From positions 1 to 64,000 of the forward strand of contig NZ_SRSG01000020.1 of NCBI RefSeq assembly GCF_005543295.1: a DNA stretch of 64,000 bases, written 5' to 3'. This DNA is from Halalkalirubrum salinum. Lineage in GTDB: Archaea; Halobacteriota; Halobacteria; Halobacteriales; Haloferacaceae. Made by a program: the position numbers and the translations under genes. Within the stretch, counting starts at the first letter, position 1. Every line of letters starts with the position of its first letter. Below the pieces are notes generated by a model, which was given only the letters and a program-made list of their open reading frames with translations, searched no databases and was not told where the DNA came from. Shown one piece after another: positions 17,895 to 26,198 of the stretch.

Positions 17895-18941
17895 ATGGAT
17901 CGCTCGGACGTTTCGGCTCGACTCTCGGAGGTATCCGATCCGGATCTCGACGACGATATTGTCTCGCTTGGACTGGTGAACGCGATCGAGATCGACGAGG
18001 AGACACAGACCATTCGCATCTCGCTTGCGCTCGGTGCGCCGTTTGCCCCCCACGAAAATGAGATCGCCGCTGGCGTGCGATCGGCGCTTTCTGATACCGG
18101 CTATGAGATCGACCTGACGGCGAAACTTCCTGACGTAGTCGGAGCAGACGAGGCCGTACTGCCCGGTGTAAAAAACATCATCGCGGTCGCCTCGGGCAAA
18201 GGCGGCGTCGGCAAGTCCACCGTTGCGGTGAATCTCGCTGCCGGACTGTCGGCGCTCGGCGCGCGGGTCGCGCTGTTCGACGCCGACATCTACGGCCCGA
18301 ACGTGCCGCGGATGGTCGCCGCCGACGATCGCCCCGAAGCGACCACAGACGAGACCATCATTCCGCCAGAGCGCTACGGCATGAAGCTCATGAGTATGGA
18401 CTTCCTCGTCGGCCCCGATGATCCGGTCATCTGGCGCGGTCCGATGGTACACAAGCTTCTCACCCAGCTGGTCGAAGATGTCGAGTGGGGCGAAATCGAC
18501 TACATGGTGCTCGATCTGCCGCCGGGAACTGGCGACACCCAGCTAACGGTCCTGCAAACGCTGCCGCTCACGGGCGCAGTGATCGTCACAACGCCCCAGC
18601 AGGTTGCCCTCGATGATGCGAACAAGGGACTCCGGATGTTCGGCAAACACCAGACAAACGTCCTCGGCATCGTCGAGAACATGTCGGGCTTTCTGTGTCC
18701 GGACTGTGGCGGCCGTCACGACGTGTTCGGCTCCGGCGGCGGACGGGCACTCGCAGACGAAGAGGGCCTCCCATTTTTAGGTGCGATCCCGCTCGATCCG
18801 GACGTCAGAACTGGCGGCGACGGCGGGGATCCGATCGTCCTCCGCGAAGACTCAGAGACCGGCAATGCGTTTCGCGTGATGGTCGAAAACGTCGCGAATA
18901 ACGTCGGTATTGTCCGCCGGCGGGAGGCCACGCGGGAATGA
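17895..18941 (+). CDS. Mrp/NBP35-type Fe-S cluster carrier ATPase
   Basis: A 348-residue P-loop ATPase (ApbC/NBP35/Mrp) involved in Fe-S cluster delivery. Residues 1-80 are a MIP18/DUF59 domain. The deviant Walker A SGKGGVGKST is at 100-109 and the switch motif DLPPGTGDTQL follows LVEDVEWGEIDYMVL. The CPDC pair (C268, C271) binds the bridging cluster in a dimer. Start at ATG 17895; an upstream in-frame GTG at 17853 is less likely. It overlaps the next small gene by 4 bp. Confidence 0.94.
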   Translation: MDRSDVSARLSEVSDPDLDDDIVSLGLVNAIEIDEETQTIRISLALGAPFAPHENEIAAGVRSALSDTGYEIDLTAKLPDVVGADEAVLPGVKNIIAVASGKGGVGKSTVAVNLAAGLSALGARVALFDADIYGPNVPRMVAADDRPEATTDETIIPPERYGMKLMSMDFLVGPDDPVIWRGPMVHKLLTQLVEDVEWGEIDYMVLDLPPGTGDTQLTVLQTLPLTGAVIVTTPQQVALDDANKGLRMFGKHQTNVLGIVENMSGFLCPDCGGRHDVFGSGGGRALADEEGLPFLGAIPLDPDVRTGGDGGDPIVLREDSETGNAFRVMVENVANNVGIVRRREATRE

Positions 18942-19264
18942 CTCGTGATTCATCAGAAAACGCCGATGAACCGCTAGACGAGGACAGCGAACCGGACGCG
19001 ATCGAGGCCGCAGGACTCGATCCGATCGTCGCGCCCGACAGCGACGCGGAATTCGAGCCCGATCCAGAACGGATGCGCACACTTCGGGCGATTGCTGACG
19101 ACGTGCGCGGAGAAGGGACCGAGCGCAAACAGTTGGCAGCGATCCTCTATCGGGTGAGCGATCTGTACGATCCAGACCAGCACACGTCTCCCGAGGAGAT
19201 CTATCTGAACATGCGACATATTATGTCGATCAAAGCGGCTGGTGGACTCAGGGCAGAAGAGTAA
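18938..19264 (+). CDS. hypothetical acidic protein, 108 aa
   Basis: A protein with a very acidic first half and a helical second half (RMRTLRAIADDVRGEGTERK, then AAILYRVSDLYDPDQHTSPE). No known family motif. Its start overlaps the Mrp ATPase stop by 4 bp, so it is probably co-translated and could be an accessory to Fe-S assembly (inference from context only). It contains no cysteine, so it is unlikely to carry a cluster itself. Followed by 285 bases without a gene that hold the 40-bp repeats. Confidence 0.75.
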   Translation: MTRDSSENADEPLDEDSEPDAIEAAGLDPIVAPDSDAEFEPDPERMRTLRAIADDVRGEGTERKQLAAILYRVSDLYDPDQHTSPEEIYLNMRHIMSIKAAGGLRAEE

Positions 19265-19397
19265 GACCCCAAAACGGGAGACACGACAGCGGGAAATCTC
19301 GGCACTGACCGCAAAAAGAAAGACGGCGACACTCACAGATCCGACACACGCGATCGAAGGAATTGGCTCACTCCGGTGCGGCGTTCTGCGTTACCTG

Positions 19398-19597
19398 TGA
19401 TAGCGATCAGCCGATCGCCGGGAGGTATCCTGGCCGGTGATAGCGATCGGCCACGAAGCCGAAAGCATCTTACTCGGTAATAGCGATCGGCCGCTCAACC
19501 AGAGCCACCTTAGCCGGTGATCGTAACCGGACGCCAGGCCGAGGGCATCTTAGCCGGTGATCGTAACCGGCCGCTCAGCCGAGAGCATCACATCCTG
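19398..19597. repeat. 40-bp unit x5, last copy inside the 3' end of the UspA gene
   Basis: Starts of TGA/TAATAGCGATCGG-like segments occur exactly every 40 bases at 19398, 19438, 19478, 19518 and 19558. The copy at 19558-19597 encodes the C-terminus of the UspA protein (minus strand, ERPVTITG-stop); the other four lie beyond its stop and are progressively diverged. Most units carry a short inverted repeat, clearest as GCCGGT-7 nt-ACCGGC at 19553-19571. As the period is not a multiple of three, the outer copies are not coding. Confidence 0.9.
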
Positions 19598-20368
19598 CGT
19601 GATACTGCCCATGAGTACTTCTTGCAGTCCCGATCGCTTCCGGCCGCCCATGACGATGCTGTCTGCATCTTTTTCGGCAGCCATATGTAGTATCTTGCGG
19701 GCCACCTCGCCGCCGATCGCAACACGTTCGACAGGAATCCCCTCATCCTCGAGGACATCAGCTGCTTCTACGGCCGCCCCGATCTCATCGAATGTGTGGG
19801 GAGGTGCTCCCTTGTAGTCCTGATGGCGGAACACGACGAGCACGGTCGCTTCGACCGTCGCAGCCGCTTCGGGTAGCCCCGCAACGTACGCCGCCTGATG
19901 CTGTGCGCGATCCGCGTCGGCGTCGACTGGAACGAGAACCTGTCGGATTCCTTCACTTGGCACGGTCGTCTCGCTCGTAATGGTAACCGGGCGATCGGCC
20001 GAGAGCATCACATCCTGGACCGTACTCCCAAGCAGCACCCGGGAGACGCCTGAGCGCTTGCGGCCGCCCATGACGATCTCGTCAGCATCGAGTTCGTCAG
20101 CGGAACGGACGATCTGTTGAGAGACGCCGCCGTCATCCACGGTTCGTGTCACCGACACGCCCTCGCCTTCGAGAAGGTTGGCCGCCCCGACGGCAGCATC
20201 AATGTCCGAGAACTCTACCTCGTCGGCGTTGCTAAACTCCTCAGGGGATACCACGAAGAGGACTGTCGCCTCGACGTTGGTGGTCGCGTTTGGAAGCTGC
20301 GACACGTACTGTGCTTGGTGGAACGCACGTTCCTCGCTTTCGTCGACCGGAATGAGTACTCTATACAT
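19550..20368 (-). CDS. tandem universal stress protein (two UspA domains)
   Basis: A 272-residue protein made of two UspA domains (about 1-135 and 140-272). Each begins with a VLVPVD/VLIPVD strand and ends with the nucleotide-binding motif MGGRKRSG...(L/M)GS followed by DVMLSA(D/E)RPVTIT, so both are predicted to bind ATP. Usp proteins respond to stress, but no specific role can be assigned. The gene has its own TATA box just upstream of a near-leaderless start. Its 3' end takes part in the 40-bp tandem repeat. Confidence 0.92.
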   Translation of the reverse strand: MYRVLIPVDESEERAFHQAQYVSQLPNATTNVEATVLFVVSPEEFSNADEVEFSDIDAAVGAANLLEGEGVSVTRTVDDGGVSQQIVRSADELDADEIVMGGRKRSGVSRVLLGSTVQDVMLSADRPVTITSETTVPSEGIRQVLVPVDADADRAQHQAAYVAGLPEAAATVEATVLVVFRHQDYKGAPPHTFDEIGAAVEAADVLEDEGIPVERVAIGGEVARKILHMAAEKDADSIVMGGRKRSGLQEVLMGSITQDVMLSAERPVTITG

Positions 20369-20392
20369 AACGTTTGATAGTTGTGTTTTTGG

Positions 20393-20400
20393 ATTATAAT
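20393..20400 (-). promoter_or_regulatory. TATA box for the UspA gene
   Basis: On the minus strand ATTATAAT lies about 28 bases upstream of the ATG at 20368, predicting a transcript that begins at or next to the start codon (leaderless). Confidence 0.55.
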
Positions 20401-20567
20401 ACTAGTCAATATTCCCACAGAACGAGAACCGATAAGCGCCAATTAGCGTGGCACAAAGCCTGAAAGTCACGGATTTCGACATTCGCTCACCCGTGCACGG
20501 AATGTCATATCCTGCGTAGATGTGTCTGTTCACATCGCCGGACCGCAGAACAGTTCTGAGTCTCCCA

Positions 20568-20641
20568 AGCCAGGACGGGGATTTGAACCCCGGAAGTCTC
20601 GATTACAAGTCGAGTGCATGAACCGCCCATGCTCTCCTGGC
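20568..20641 (-). tRNA. tRNA-Thr(TGT)
   Basis: On the minus strand the acceptor GCCAGGA (20641-20635) pairs with TCCTGGC (20575-20569), with discriminator T at 20568. The anticodon stem CTCGA/TCGAG holds loop CTTGTAA, giving anticodon TGT. The D-arm and the T-arm CGGGG-TTCAAAT-CCCCG are intact, and no CCA is encoded. It lies downstream of the GNAT gene on the same strand. Confidence 0.96.
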
Positions 20642-20664
20642 GCGTTCGTACTCTATCGATTCGG

Positions 20665-21141
20665 CTATGAATTGTTATTGCTTTCGAATCGCTTCGTCAG
20701 TTCGACGCGATGTGGATCGTAGCCCATCCGGTCGTAGAACCGGCGAGCGTCGTGGTTCTCCCACAGTACTTCGATCGTCACCACTATTGCGCCAGCCGAC
20801 TGCAGCGCCTGCTCTGCGCGATCGAGCAACGCGGTCCCAATCCCCTCGTTTCTGTGTCCGTCCTTCACGAAGAGGTTCGAGATGACCCCGCGGGTCTCGT
20901 CTTCGATGTACGATCCAGTGGCGAGTTCGCAGGTGACGAATCCGACGATCGATCCATCCGTCACCCGCGCGACGAACGCGCTGTCGAAAACAATCGCGCG
21001 TGCGATCTCTTCTCGGACCTGATCGCGGTTTGCTTCCGTACGAAGCCGCGATCCGTGTCTGCGTTGATCGGTCGCAAGCGAGATCCACGCGTCGACGATC
21101 TCCTCGGCATCCGCCGTCGTAGCGGGCTCGATTTGTGTCAT
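20665..21141 (-). CDS. GNAT family N-acetyltransferase
   Basis: A 158-residue acetyltransferase. The acetyl-CoA site is visible as VISNLFVKDGHRNEGIGTALL (motif A, Q/RxxGxG/A variant; residues about 94-114), and the C-terminal part ends with ENHDARRFYDRMGYDPH, the usual motif B region. It transfers an acetyl group to an amine of unknown identity. Start at 21141 (MTQIEPATTAD) aligns with the beginning of the domain; an upstream ATG at 21180 adds 13 residues. Confidence 0.88.
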   Translation of the reverse strand: MTQIEPATTADAEEIVDAWISLATDQRRHGSRLRTEANRDQVREEIARAIVFDSAFVARVTDGSIVGFVTCELATGSYIEDETRGVISNLFVKDGHRNEGIGTALLDRAEQALQSAGAIVVTIEVLWENHDARRFYDRMGYDPHRVELTKRFESNNNS

Positions 21142-21184
21142 CGTTTCAGTATTCGGTCCGTATCTGTCGCAAATGGCCACTCGG

Positions 21185-22390
21185 TCATTCCTTGTCTCGC
21201 AGCAGCGTGCGGACGACGCCCGTCAATATTTCTCGGCCGATCGCGGCGTCGGCCAGCGAGATCGACTCGTCGGCGGTGTGTGCTTCCTCAAGCCGTCCCG
21301 GCCCCCATGTCACAGCCGGGATTCCGGCGTCGTTGACGAAGTTCCGTGCGTCGGTCGCCGCCTCGATGCCCCACGGCTCGGCGACGCCACCCCCAGGCCC
21401 GACTGCCTCAACCGATCGCTCCTGAAGCAGCCGCGCCAGGGGATGATCTATCGGAATTGACGACGACTCGTACGTCTGTATCCGTTCGATTGTCGCGTCG
21501 AGGCCGTAATCGGTTTGGACGCGATCGAGTAGCGCGTGGATCTCCGAATCGACTGCGTCGATCGACTCACCGGGTGGAACGCGCCGATCAAGCACAAGCG
21601 TCGCGGTGTCGGGAATGACACCGAGGTTCGAGCCAACTCCAGATTCGAACTCGGTGACCGTCGCCCGTGCCGCTCCAGCGAGTGTTGTGTCGCGACGCTG
21701 GAGTTCACGGTCGTAGTCGTCGATCGCAGCAAGCAGTGGGCGTGCCGCGTCGATCGGGTTCTCGCCCGTGTCGGGCTGGCTTGCGTGGGTCGACTCACCG
21801 TGGACAGCGATCCGGTAGACAGCCAATCCCATTGTGCTTGTTGCGACCCTGAAATCGGTTGGTTCGAGCACGATCCCGAAATCGCCACCGTACCCGCGTT
21901 CGAGCAGTGTTTTCGTCCCTGGGTTTGCGGTTTCTTCACCCATGGCAGCGTGAAAGACCACAGATCCAGGCAGATCCCCACTTCGGAGTTCTGGTGCAAG
22001 CTCACGGAGGAGACACATCGCGATCGCGAGCCCCGTCTTCATGTCCGCACTCCCGCGGCCGTATAGCCGACCATCCTCGATTGTTCCCCCGTAGGGATCG
22101 ACCGACCACCGGTCACGATCGCCGGCCGGAACGACGTCGAGGTGGCCGTTCAACACGACGGTTGGTCCCGCTGCGGTCCCGACGTGTGCGGCTACCTGCA
22201 CTCTGTCTGGGTCCGGTTCCTCAATCAGTTCGGCAGTTATTCCTTCGCGGGTGAGCCACTCGTGGACGAATCTCGCAGCCGGACTCTCGTTACCCGGTGG
22301 GTTCTCGCTTGGGATTTCGACGAGCGCCGCTGCCAGCGATCCGATCTCCTCGATAGACTCGTCTTTGGAGGGTGGTGATCGATCGCTCAT
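21185..22390 (-). CDS. M20 family peptidase/deacylase (ArgE/DapE type)
   Basis: A 401-residue metallohydrolase. Metal-binding motifs are VVLNGHLDVVPAGD (His and Asp of the first signature), YGRGSADMKTGLA (bridging Asp), and AAMGEETANPGTK (catalytic and ligand Glu); the dimerisation domain is in the middle (GLAVYRIAVHGESTHASQP). The family includes acetylornithine deacetylase and succinyl-diaminopimelate desuccinylase as well as peptidases; the substrate cannot be set from sequence. Its start is 5 bp before the stop of the upstream gene region at 22395, so it may be co-transcribed with the PLP enzyme. Confidence 0.88.
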   Translation of the reverse strand: MSDRSPPSKDESIEEIGSLAAALVEIPSENPPGNESPAARFVHEWLTREGITAELIEEPDPDRVQVAAHVGTAAGPTVVLNGHLDVVPAGDRDRWSVDPYGGTIEDGRLYGRGSADMKTGLAIAMCLLRELAPELRSGDLPGSVVFHAAMGEETANPGTKTLLERGYGGDFGIVLEPTDFRVATSTMGLAVYRIAVHGESTHASQPDTGENPIDAARPLLAAIDDYDRELQRRDTTLAGAARATVTEFESGVGSNLGVIPDTATLVLDRRVPPGESIDAVDSEIHALLDRVQTDYGLDATIERIQTYESSSIPIDHPLARLLQERSVEAVGPGGGVAEPWGIEAATDARNFVNDAGIPAVTWGPGRLEEAHTADESISLADAAIGREILTGVVRTLLRDKE

Positions 22391-22394
22391 GTGC

Positions 22395-23570
22395 TTATCC
22401 CAAGACGCGTTCGATCGCCTGATCGAGGTCTGCAATGAGATCATCGTGGTGTTCGATGCCTACCGACAGCCGGACGAGACTCGTCGGGATCCCGGCGGCC
22501 TCTAGCTCCTCGGCGCTTAGCGTCCGGTGGGTCATCGGTGCCGGCTGTTCGATGAGACTCTCGACAGCACCGAGTGACTCTGCGAGTTCGAACAGCTCGG
22601 TGTTCGTGACAATCTGGCTCGTCTCCTCTAAGCTCGCGTCAAGTTCGAGACTTACCATCCCGCCGAAATCATGCATCTGCGCTGTGGCGACGTCGTGGTT
22701 CGGGTGGTCAGCAAGTCCGGGGTAGTACACCTGCGAAACCGCCGCGTGGTCCGCCAGGAACTCGGCGATCGCCATCGCGTTCTCACAGTGGGTCTGCATG
22801 CGACCTGCCAGCGTTTTTGCGCCACGGAAGACGAGGAAACAATCGTACGGACTCAGCGTCGCGCCTTGGTTGTACGCGATGACGTCGACCTTTTCGGCGA
22901 TATCCTGATCGTCCGTAACGAGTGCGCCGGCCATCACGTCCGAGTGACCGGCGACGTACTTGGTCAGCGACTCAACGACGATGTCAGCGCCGAGTTCGAG
23001 TGGGCGCTGGAGATACGGCGAGGCGAAGGTGTTGTCAACGGCGACAACTGGATCGCTTTCGGCGGCTGCACACCGGTCGACGACACCGGAAATGTCGGTG
23101 ATTGTCAACAGTGGATTCGACGGCGTTTCGAGGTAAACAAGCGCCGTCTCTGGCCGTATCGCGTCGCCGATCGCTGTGAGATCAGTTGCGTCGACAAACG
23201 TCACCTCGACGCCAAACGATGAAAAGACGCGAGTGAGAAGCGTGTGTGACTCGGCGTAGAGATTTTCGCCGGCAACGACGTGGTCGCCGCTCGAGAGACA
23301 GGCGGTGAATACCGTGTTTATTGCGGCCATTCCGCTGGCGAAGGTCCGTCCGTACTGTCCCCCTGCAAGGTCTGCAATCCGCCTGTCGAGTGCCGTTCGT
23401 GTGGGGTTCGACAGCCGCGTGTAGCGGTGCTCGCTGATTCCCTCGCTCGGTGATTCGTACGCATACGTCACGCTGTTGTAGATCGGCGGCACCACGGCCC
23501 CCTCGGCGTCAGGTTCGTAGCCGGCGTGGATCTGCCGGGTTTCGAACCGATAGCCCGATCGGTCTGTCAT
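22395..23570 (-). CDS. Cys/Met metabolism PLP-dependent enzyme (cystathionine gamma-synthase/lyase type)
   Basis: A 391-residue fold-type I PLP enzyme of transsulfuration. Signature features: RYTRLSNPTRTALDRRIADL, the cofactor-proximal FASGMAAI, AVDNTFASPYLQRPL with the PLP-binding Asp, and VESLTKYVAGHSDVMAG with the Schiff-base lysine. The C-terminal SVGIEHHDDLIADLDQA is conserved. Synthase and lyase cannot be separated reliably from motifs alone. The promoter region has TAATAAATA at 23594-23602, about 28 bases before the ATG, suggesting a leaderless transcript. It is divergent from the ABC substrate-binding gene. Confidence 0.92.
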   Translation of the reverse strand: MTDRSGYRFETRQIHAGYEPDAEGAVVPPIYNSVTYAYESPSEGISEHRYTRLSNPTRTALDRRIADLAGGQYGRTFASGMAAINTVFTACLSSGDHVVAGENLYAESHTLLTRVFSSFGVEVTFVDATDLTAIGDAIRPETALVYLETPSNPLLTITDISGVVDRCAAAESDPVVAVDNTFASPYLQRPLELGADIVVESLTKYVAGHSDVMAGALVTDDQDIAEKVDVIAYNQGATLSPYDCFLVFRGAKTLAGRMQTHCENAMAIAEFLADHAAVSQVYYPGLADHPNHDVATAQMHDFGGMVSLELDASLEETSQIVTNTELFELAESLGAVESLIEQPAPMTHRTLSAEELEAAGIPTSLVRLSVGIEHHDDLIADLDQAIERVLG

Positions 23571-23797
23571 GCTACAGTGCTGGATAAGCAGTCTAATAAA
23601 TACCTTGTTGTCCGGTTTGTCAACTCGGATTCGACAGTCCCTCAGAGCACTGATGTGATCGTTACTACCTGTAGTGCTTGACATATTCGAAAATGATAGT
23701 TGCACTCATGCCACATACATGAGCTCGAAAACTGGTGAAAACAAACGCCTCGTGGCTATTTTGCTTTTTTCGGCGATCGAATGGGGGCAGACTTAAT

Positions 23798-25177
23798 ATG
23801 AATGACTCTCTACAAAACTCCGAGATGGTACGGAAAATACAACGACGCGACGTGTTGAAGTCGGCAGGCCTTGCTGGGTCCGCCGCGATTACCGGGCTTG
23901 CAGGCTGTACTGGTGGCGGTAACGGTAACGGTGACGATGGCAACGGCAACGGCGGTAACGGTGGGAACGGCAACGGCGGTTCGGACGGCCCCGATGTGCT
24001 CACCGTCATCGGATATCCAGAGGATGCGATTCAATTGTTCCGTGACTACTACAGCGCCTACGGCGACGACGTCGACATTCTCATCCCGGACGGGCTTCGG
24101 GACCCGGACCTTCCGGGACAGGTTGGCGATGACATGTCGAACATCATCGGCACCGCGCCTGCGGCGGGCGGTCCGAACCAGTCGGCGTTCGAAGACCTTT
24201 TTCAGGACGAGTATGGCGAGTCGCCTGGTGTGTTCACCTCCCAGTCGTACGACTCGGCGGCGATCGGTATCCTCGCGAACGCCGCGGCCGGCGAAAACTC
24301 CGGACCCGCGATCCGCGACCAGATGCGCAACGTCTGTAATCCCGGCGGGATGGAAATCGGTCCCGGAAACTTCATCGAAGGCGTCGAGGCAGCCGCAAAC
24401 GGTGAAGAGATCCAGTATCAGGGCGCGTCGAGTTCGACGAACTTCGACGAGAACGGCGATCCAGCCGAGGCAGCGTATGCCCTCTGGGAGTTCGACAGCG
24501 ATGGCGGAACGACAGACATCGAAACCCAGACGTTCGAAGGCGGAGAGCCCGACGGGGCTGGCCCCTCTGCGGACGAGAGCCCCGGTGGCTTCGACCGCGA
24601 GATCATGCTCGGAATCTTACTGCCTGAGACCGGCTCGCTCGCTTCGACGGGCGGTCCAATGATTCAGGCTGCAGAGATTCCAGCGATGCAAGTCAACGAC
24701 TCCGATCTCGATCTCGAGGTGGACACGCAACTCGAAGACACCGAAACGAACTCCCAGTCTGGCGTCAGCGCGGCGAACTCGCTCGTCAACGGGGGGTATC
24801 CGTACATCTGTGGAACCGCGTCTTCTGGCGTGAATGTTCCGGTGTGTCAGGAGGTTCTCATTCCGAACGAGGTCGTCGGCTGTTCGCCGTCAAGTACTGC
24901 GCTGTCGGTGACGAACCTCGAAGACGACGGCTTCATCTTCCGGACGGCGCCTTCGGACCGGCTGCAGGGCCGCGTCATGGCGCAGGTTGCCTCTGACAAC
25001 CTCGGTGGATCGGCGTCTTCGACGCTCTACGTCAACAACGACTACGGACAGCAGCTCTCTGAGCGGTTCTCGGGGGTCTTCGAAGACGAGTTCGACGGGA
25101 GTATCCTGGGTGAAACTGCGTTCAACCAAGGTGAATCCTCGTACTCCTCGGTCGTCAACGAGGCGATGTCTTCGTAA
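23798..25177 (+). CDS. branched-chain-type ABC substrate-binding lipoprotein, apparently circularly permuted
   Basis: A 459-residue secreted lipoprotein. It carries a Tat motif (RRDVLKSAG; R16, R17) and a lipobox LAGC with C37, then a Gly/Asn linker to residue 64. Residues 65 to about 255 (DVLTVIGYPEDAIQLFRDYY onward, including GVFTSQSYDSAAIGILANA) match the usual C-terminal half of type I periplasmic-binding proteins. Residues 265-459 (EIMLGILLPETGSLASTGGP, later STLYVNNDYGQQL and QGESSYSSVVNEAMSS) match the usual N-terminal half, yet come second and end the protein. In canonical order NEAMSS would be followed by GPDVLTV. All parts are open and in frame, with no sign of decay. It converges on livFGMH, the likely permease. 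Confidence 0.9.
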   Translation: MNDSLQNSEMVRKIQRRDVLKSAGLAGSAAITGLAGCTGGGNGNGDDGNGNGGNGGNGNGGSDGPDVLTVIGYPEDAIQLFRDYYSAYGDDVDILIPDGLRDPDLPGQVGDDMSNIIGTAPAAGGPNQSAFEDLFQDEYGESPGVFTSQSYDSAAIGILANAAAGENSGPAIRDQMRNVCNPGGMEIGPGNFIEGVEAAANGEEIQYQGASSSTNFDENGDPAEAAYALWEFDSDGGTTDIETQTFEGGEPDGAGPSADESPGGFDREIMLGILLPETGSLASTGGPMIQAAEIPAMQVNDSDLDLEVDTQLEDTETNSQSGVSAANSLVNGGYPYICGTASSGVNVPVCQEVLIPNEVVGCSPSSTALSVTNLEDDGFIFRTAPSDRLQGRVMAQVASDNLGGSASSTLYVNNDYGQQLSERFSGVFEDEFDGSILGETAFNQGESSYSSVVNEAMSS

Positions 25178-25340
25178 GTCTGGCGTCGATACGCACCAAC
25201 GTACTTTTTTTAACCAAGGTCAAGAAGCGACAGGTATCGATCGGCCGATCGACCGACTGCAGTTTGATCGCCGCAGGTGCGGACCGCCCTGTTGGACGAT
25301 CGCATCGACACGATACTGTTGTGCGAGCTGTACGGGTGGT

Positions 25341-26198
25341 TCAGCCGCCGAGGAAGTCCTGTCGCACCTGCGGATCGTTCAACAGGGTCAGCCCCTCGTC
25401 CTCGTAGCGGTTCTTGCCGTCGACAAAGACGTAGCCGCGATCACAGCGCCGAAGCGCCTTCTTTGCGTTCTGTTCGACCATCATGATCGCAGTTCCGTCG
25501 GCGTTGATCTCGTCGATCCGATCGAACATCTCGTCGACCAGATCAGGGGCAAGCCCCGCCGAGGGCTCGTCGAGTAACAATAGCTTTGGATCCAACATCA
25601 GCGCACGACCCATTGCGAGCATCTGCTGTTGGCCGCCAGAAAGCGTTCCCGCCTTCTGGTGTTTTCGTTCTTCGAGGATCGGGAATCGATCGAACACGTC
25701 ACGAAGCCGGTCCTCTGGCACCTCATCGAGGATGTACGCACCCATTTCGAGATTTTCGATAACCGACAGCGAGGGGAACACGTTGTCGTTTTGGGGCACG
25801 TATCCGAGTCCAAGGTGGATGATATCCTCCGGTTTGGTTCCGGTGATGTCCGCCCCATCAAAGACGACTGATCCACCCATCAGGTCTGTGATCGCGAACA
25901 CGGATTTCATCACCGTCGACTTGCCGGCCCCGTTTGGGCCGACGATCGTCACGTACTCGCCATCGTTGACGTCGAGATCAACGTCAGTGAGGATCTGTAG
26001 ATCGCCGTAGCCGGCGTCCAGGTCCCGGATCGACAGCAGGCTGTCTTCGTAGAGCGTGATCTCCGTCGCAGCCGATGTCGGCTCAGCAGCATCCGTCTCA
26101 CTGTTCTCAGCGTGGTCATCCGCCGTATTCGCGTCTACATCCGCCTGCGTCTCCTCGTCTGCGCCTCGATCGGACGCGGCGGCGTCTGCGTCGCTCAT
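25341..26198 (-). CDS. livF: branched-chain-type ABC transporter ATPase LivF
   Basis: A 285-residue ATPase of the HAAT (LivF) type. After an acidic low-complexity N-terminus of about 50 residues the ABC domain has Walker A VGPNGAGKST, Q-loop GYVPQNDNVFPSLSVIENL, signature LSGGQQQMLAMGRAL, Walker B LLLLDEPSAGLAP and the switch His region replaced by MMVEQN, as is normal for LivF. It overlaps livG by 4 bp and is the last gene of the livHMGF operon. The 163-bp gap to the convergent substrate-binding gene has a T-tract at 25204-25210. Confidence 0.95.
   Translation of the reverse strand: MSDADAAASDRGADEETQADVDANTADDHAENSETDAAEPTSAATEITLYEDSLLSIRDLDAGYGDLQILTDVDLDVNDGEYVTIVGPNGAGKSTVMKSVFAITDLMGGSVVFDGADITGTKPEDIIHLGLGYVPQNDNVFPSLSVIENLEMGAYILDEVPEDRLRDVFDRFPILEERKHQKAGTLSGGQQQMLAMGRALMLDPKLLLLDEPSAGLAPDLVDEMFDRIDEINADGTAIMMVEQNAKKALRRCDRGYVFVDGKNRYEDEGLTLLNDPQVRQDFLGG

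Noticed and set aside
19398-19597. CRISPR array
   Set aside because: The 40-bp units adjoin one another without unique spacers, diverge gradually and originate from a coding end; no cas genes are present.
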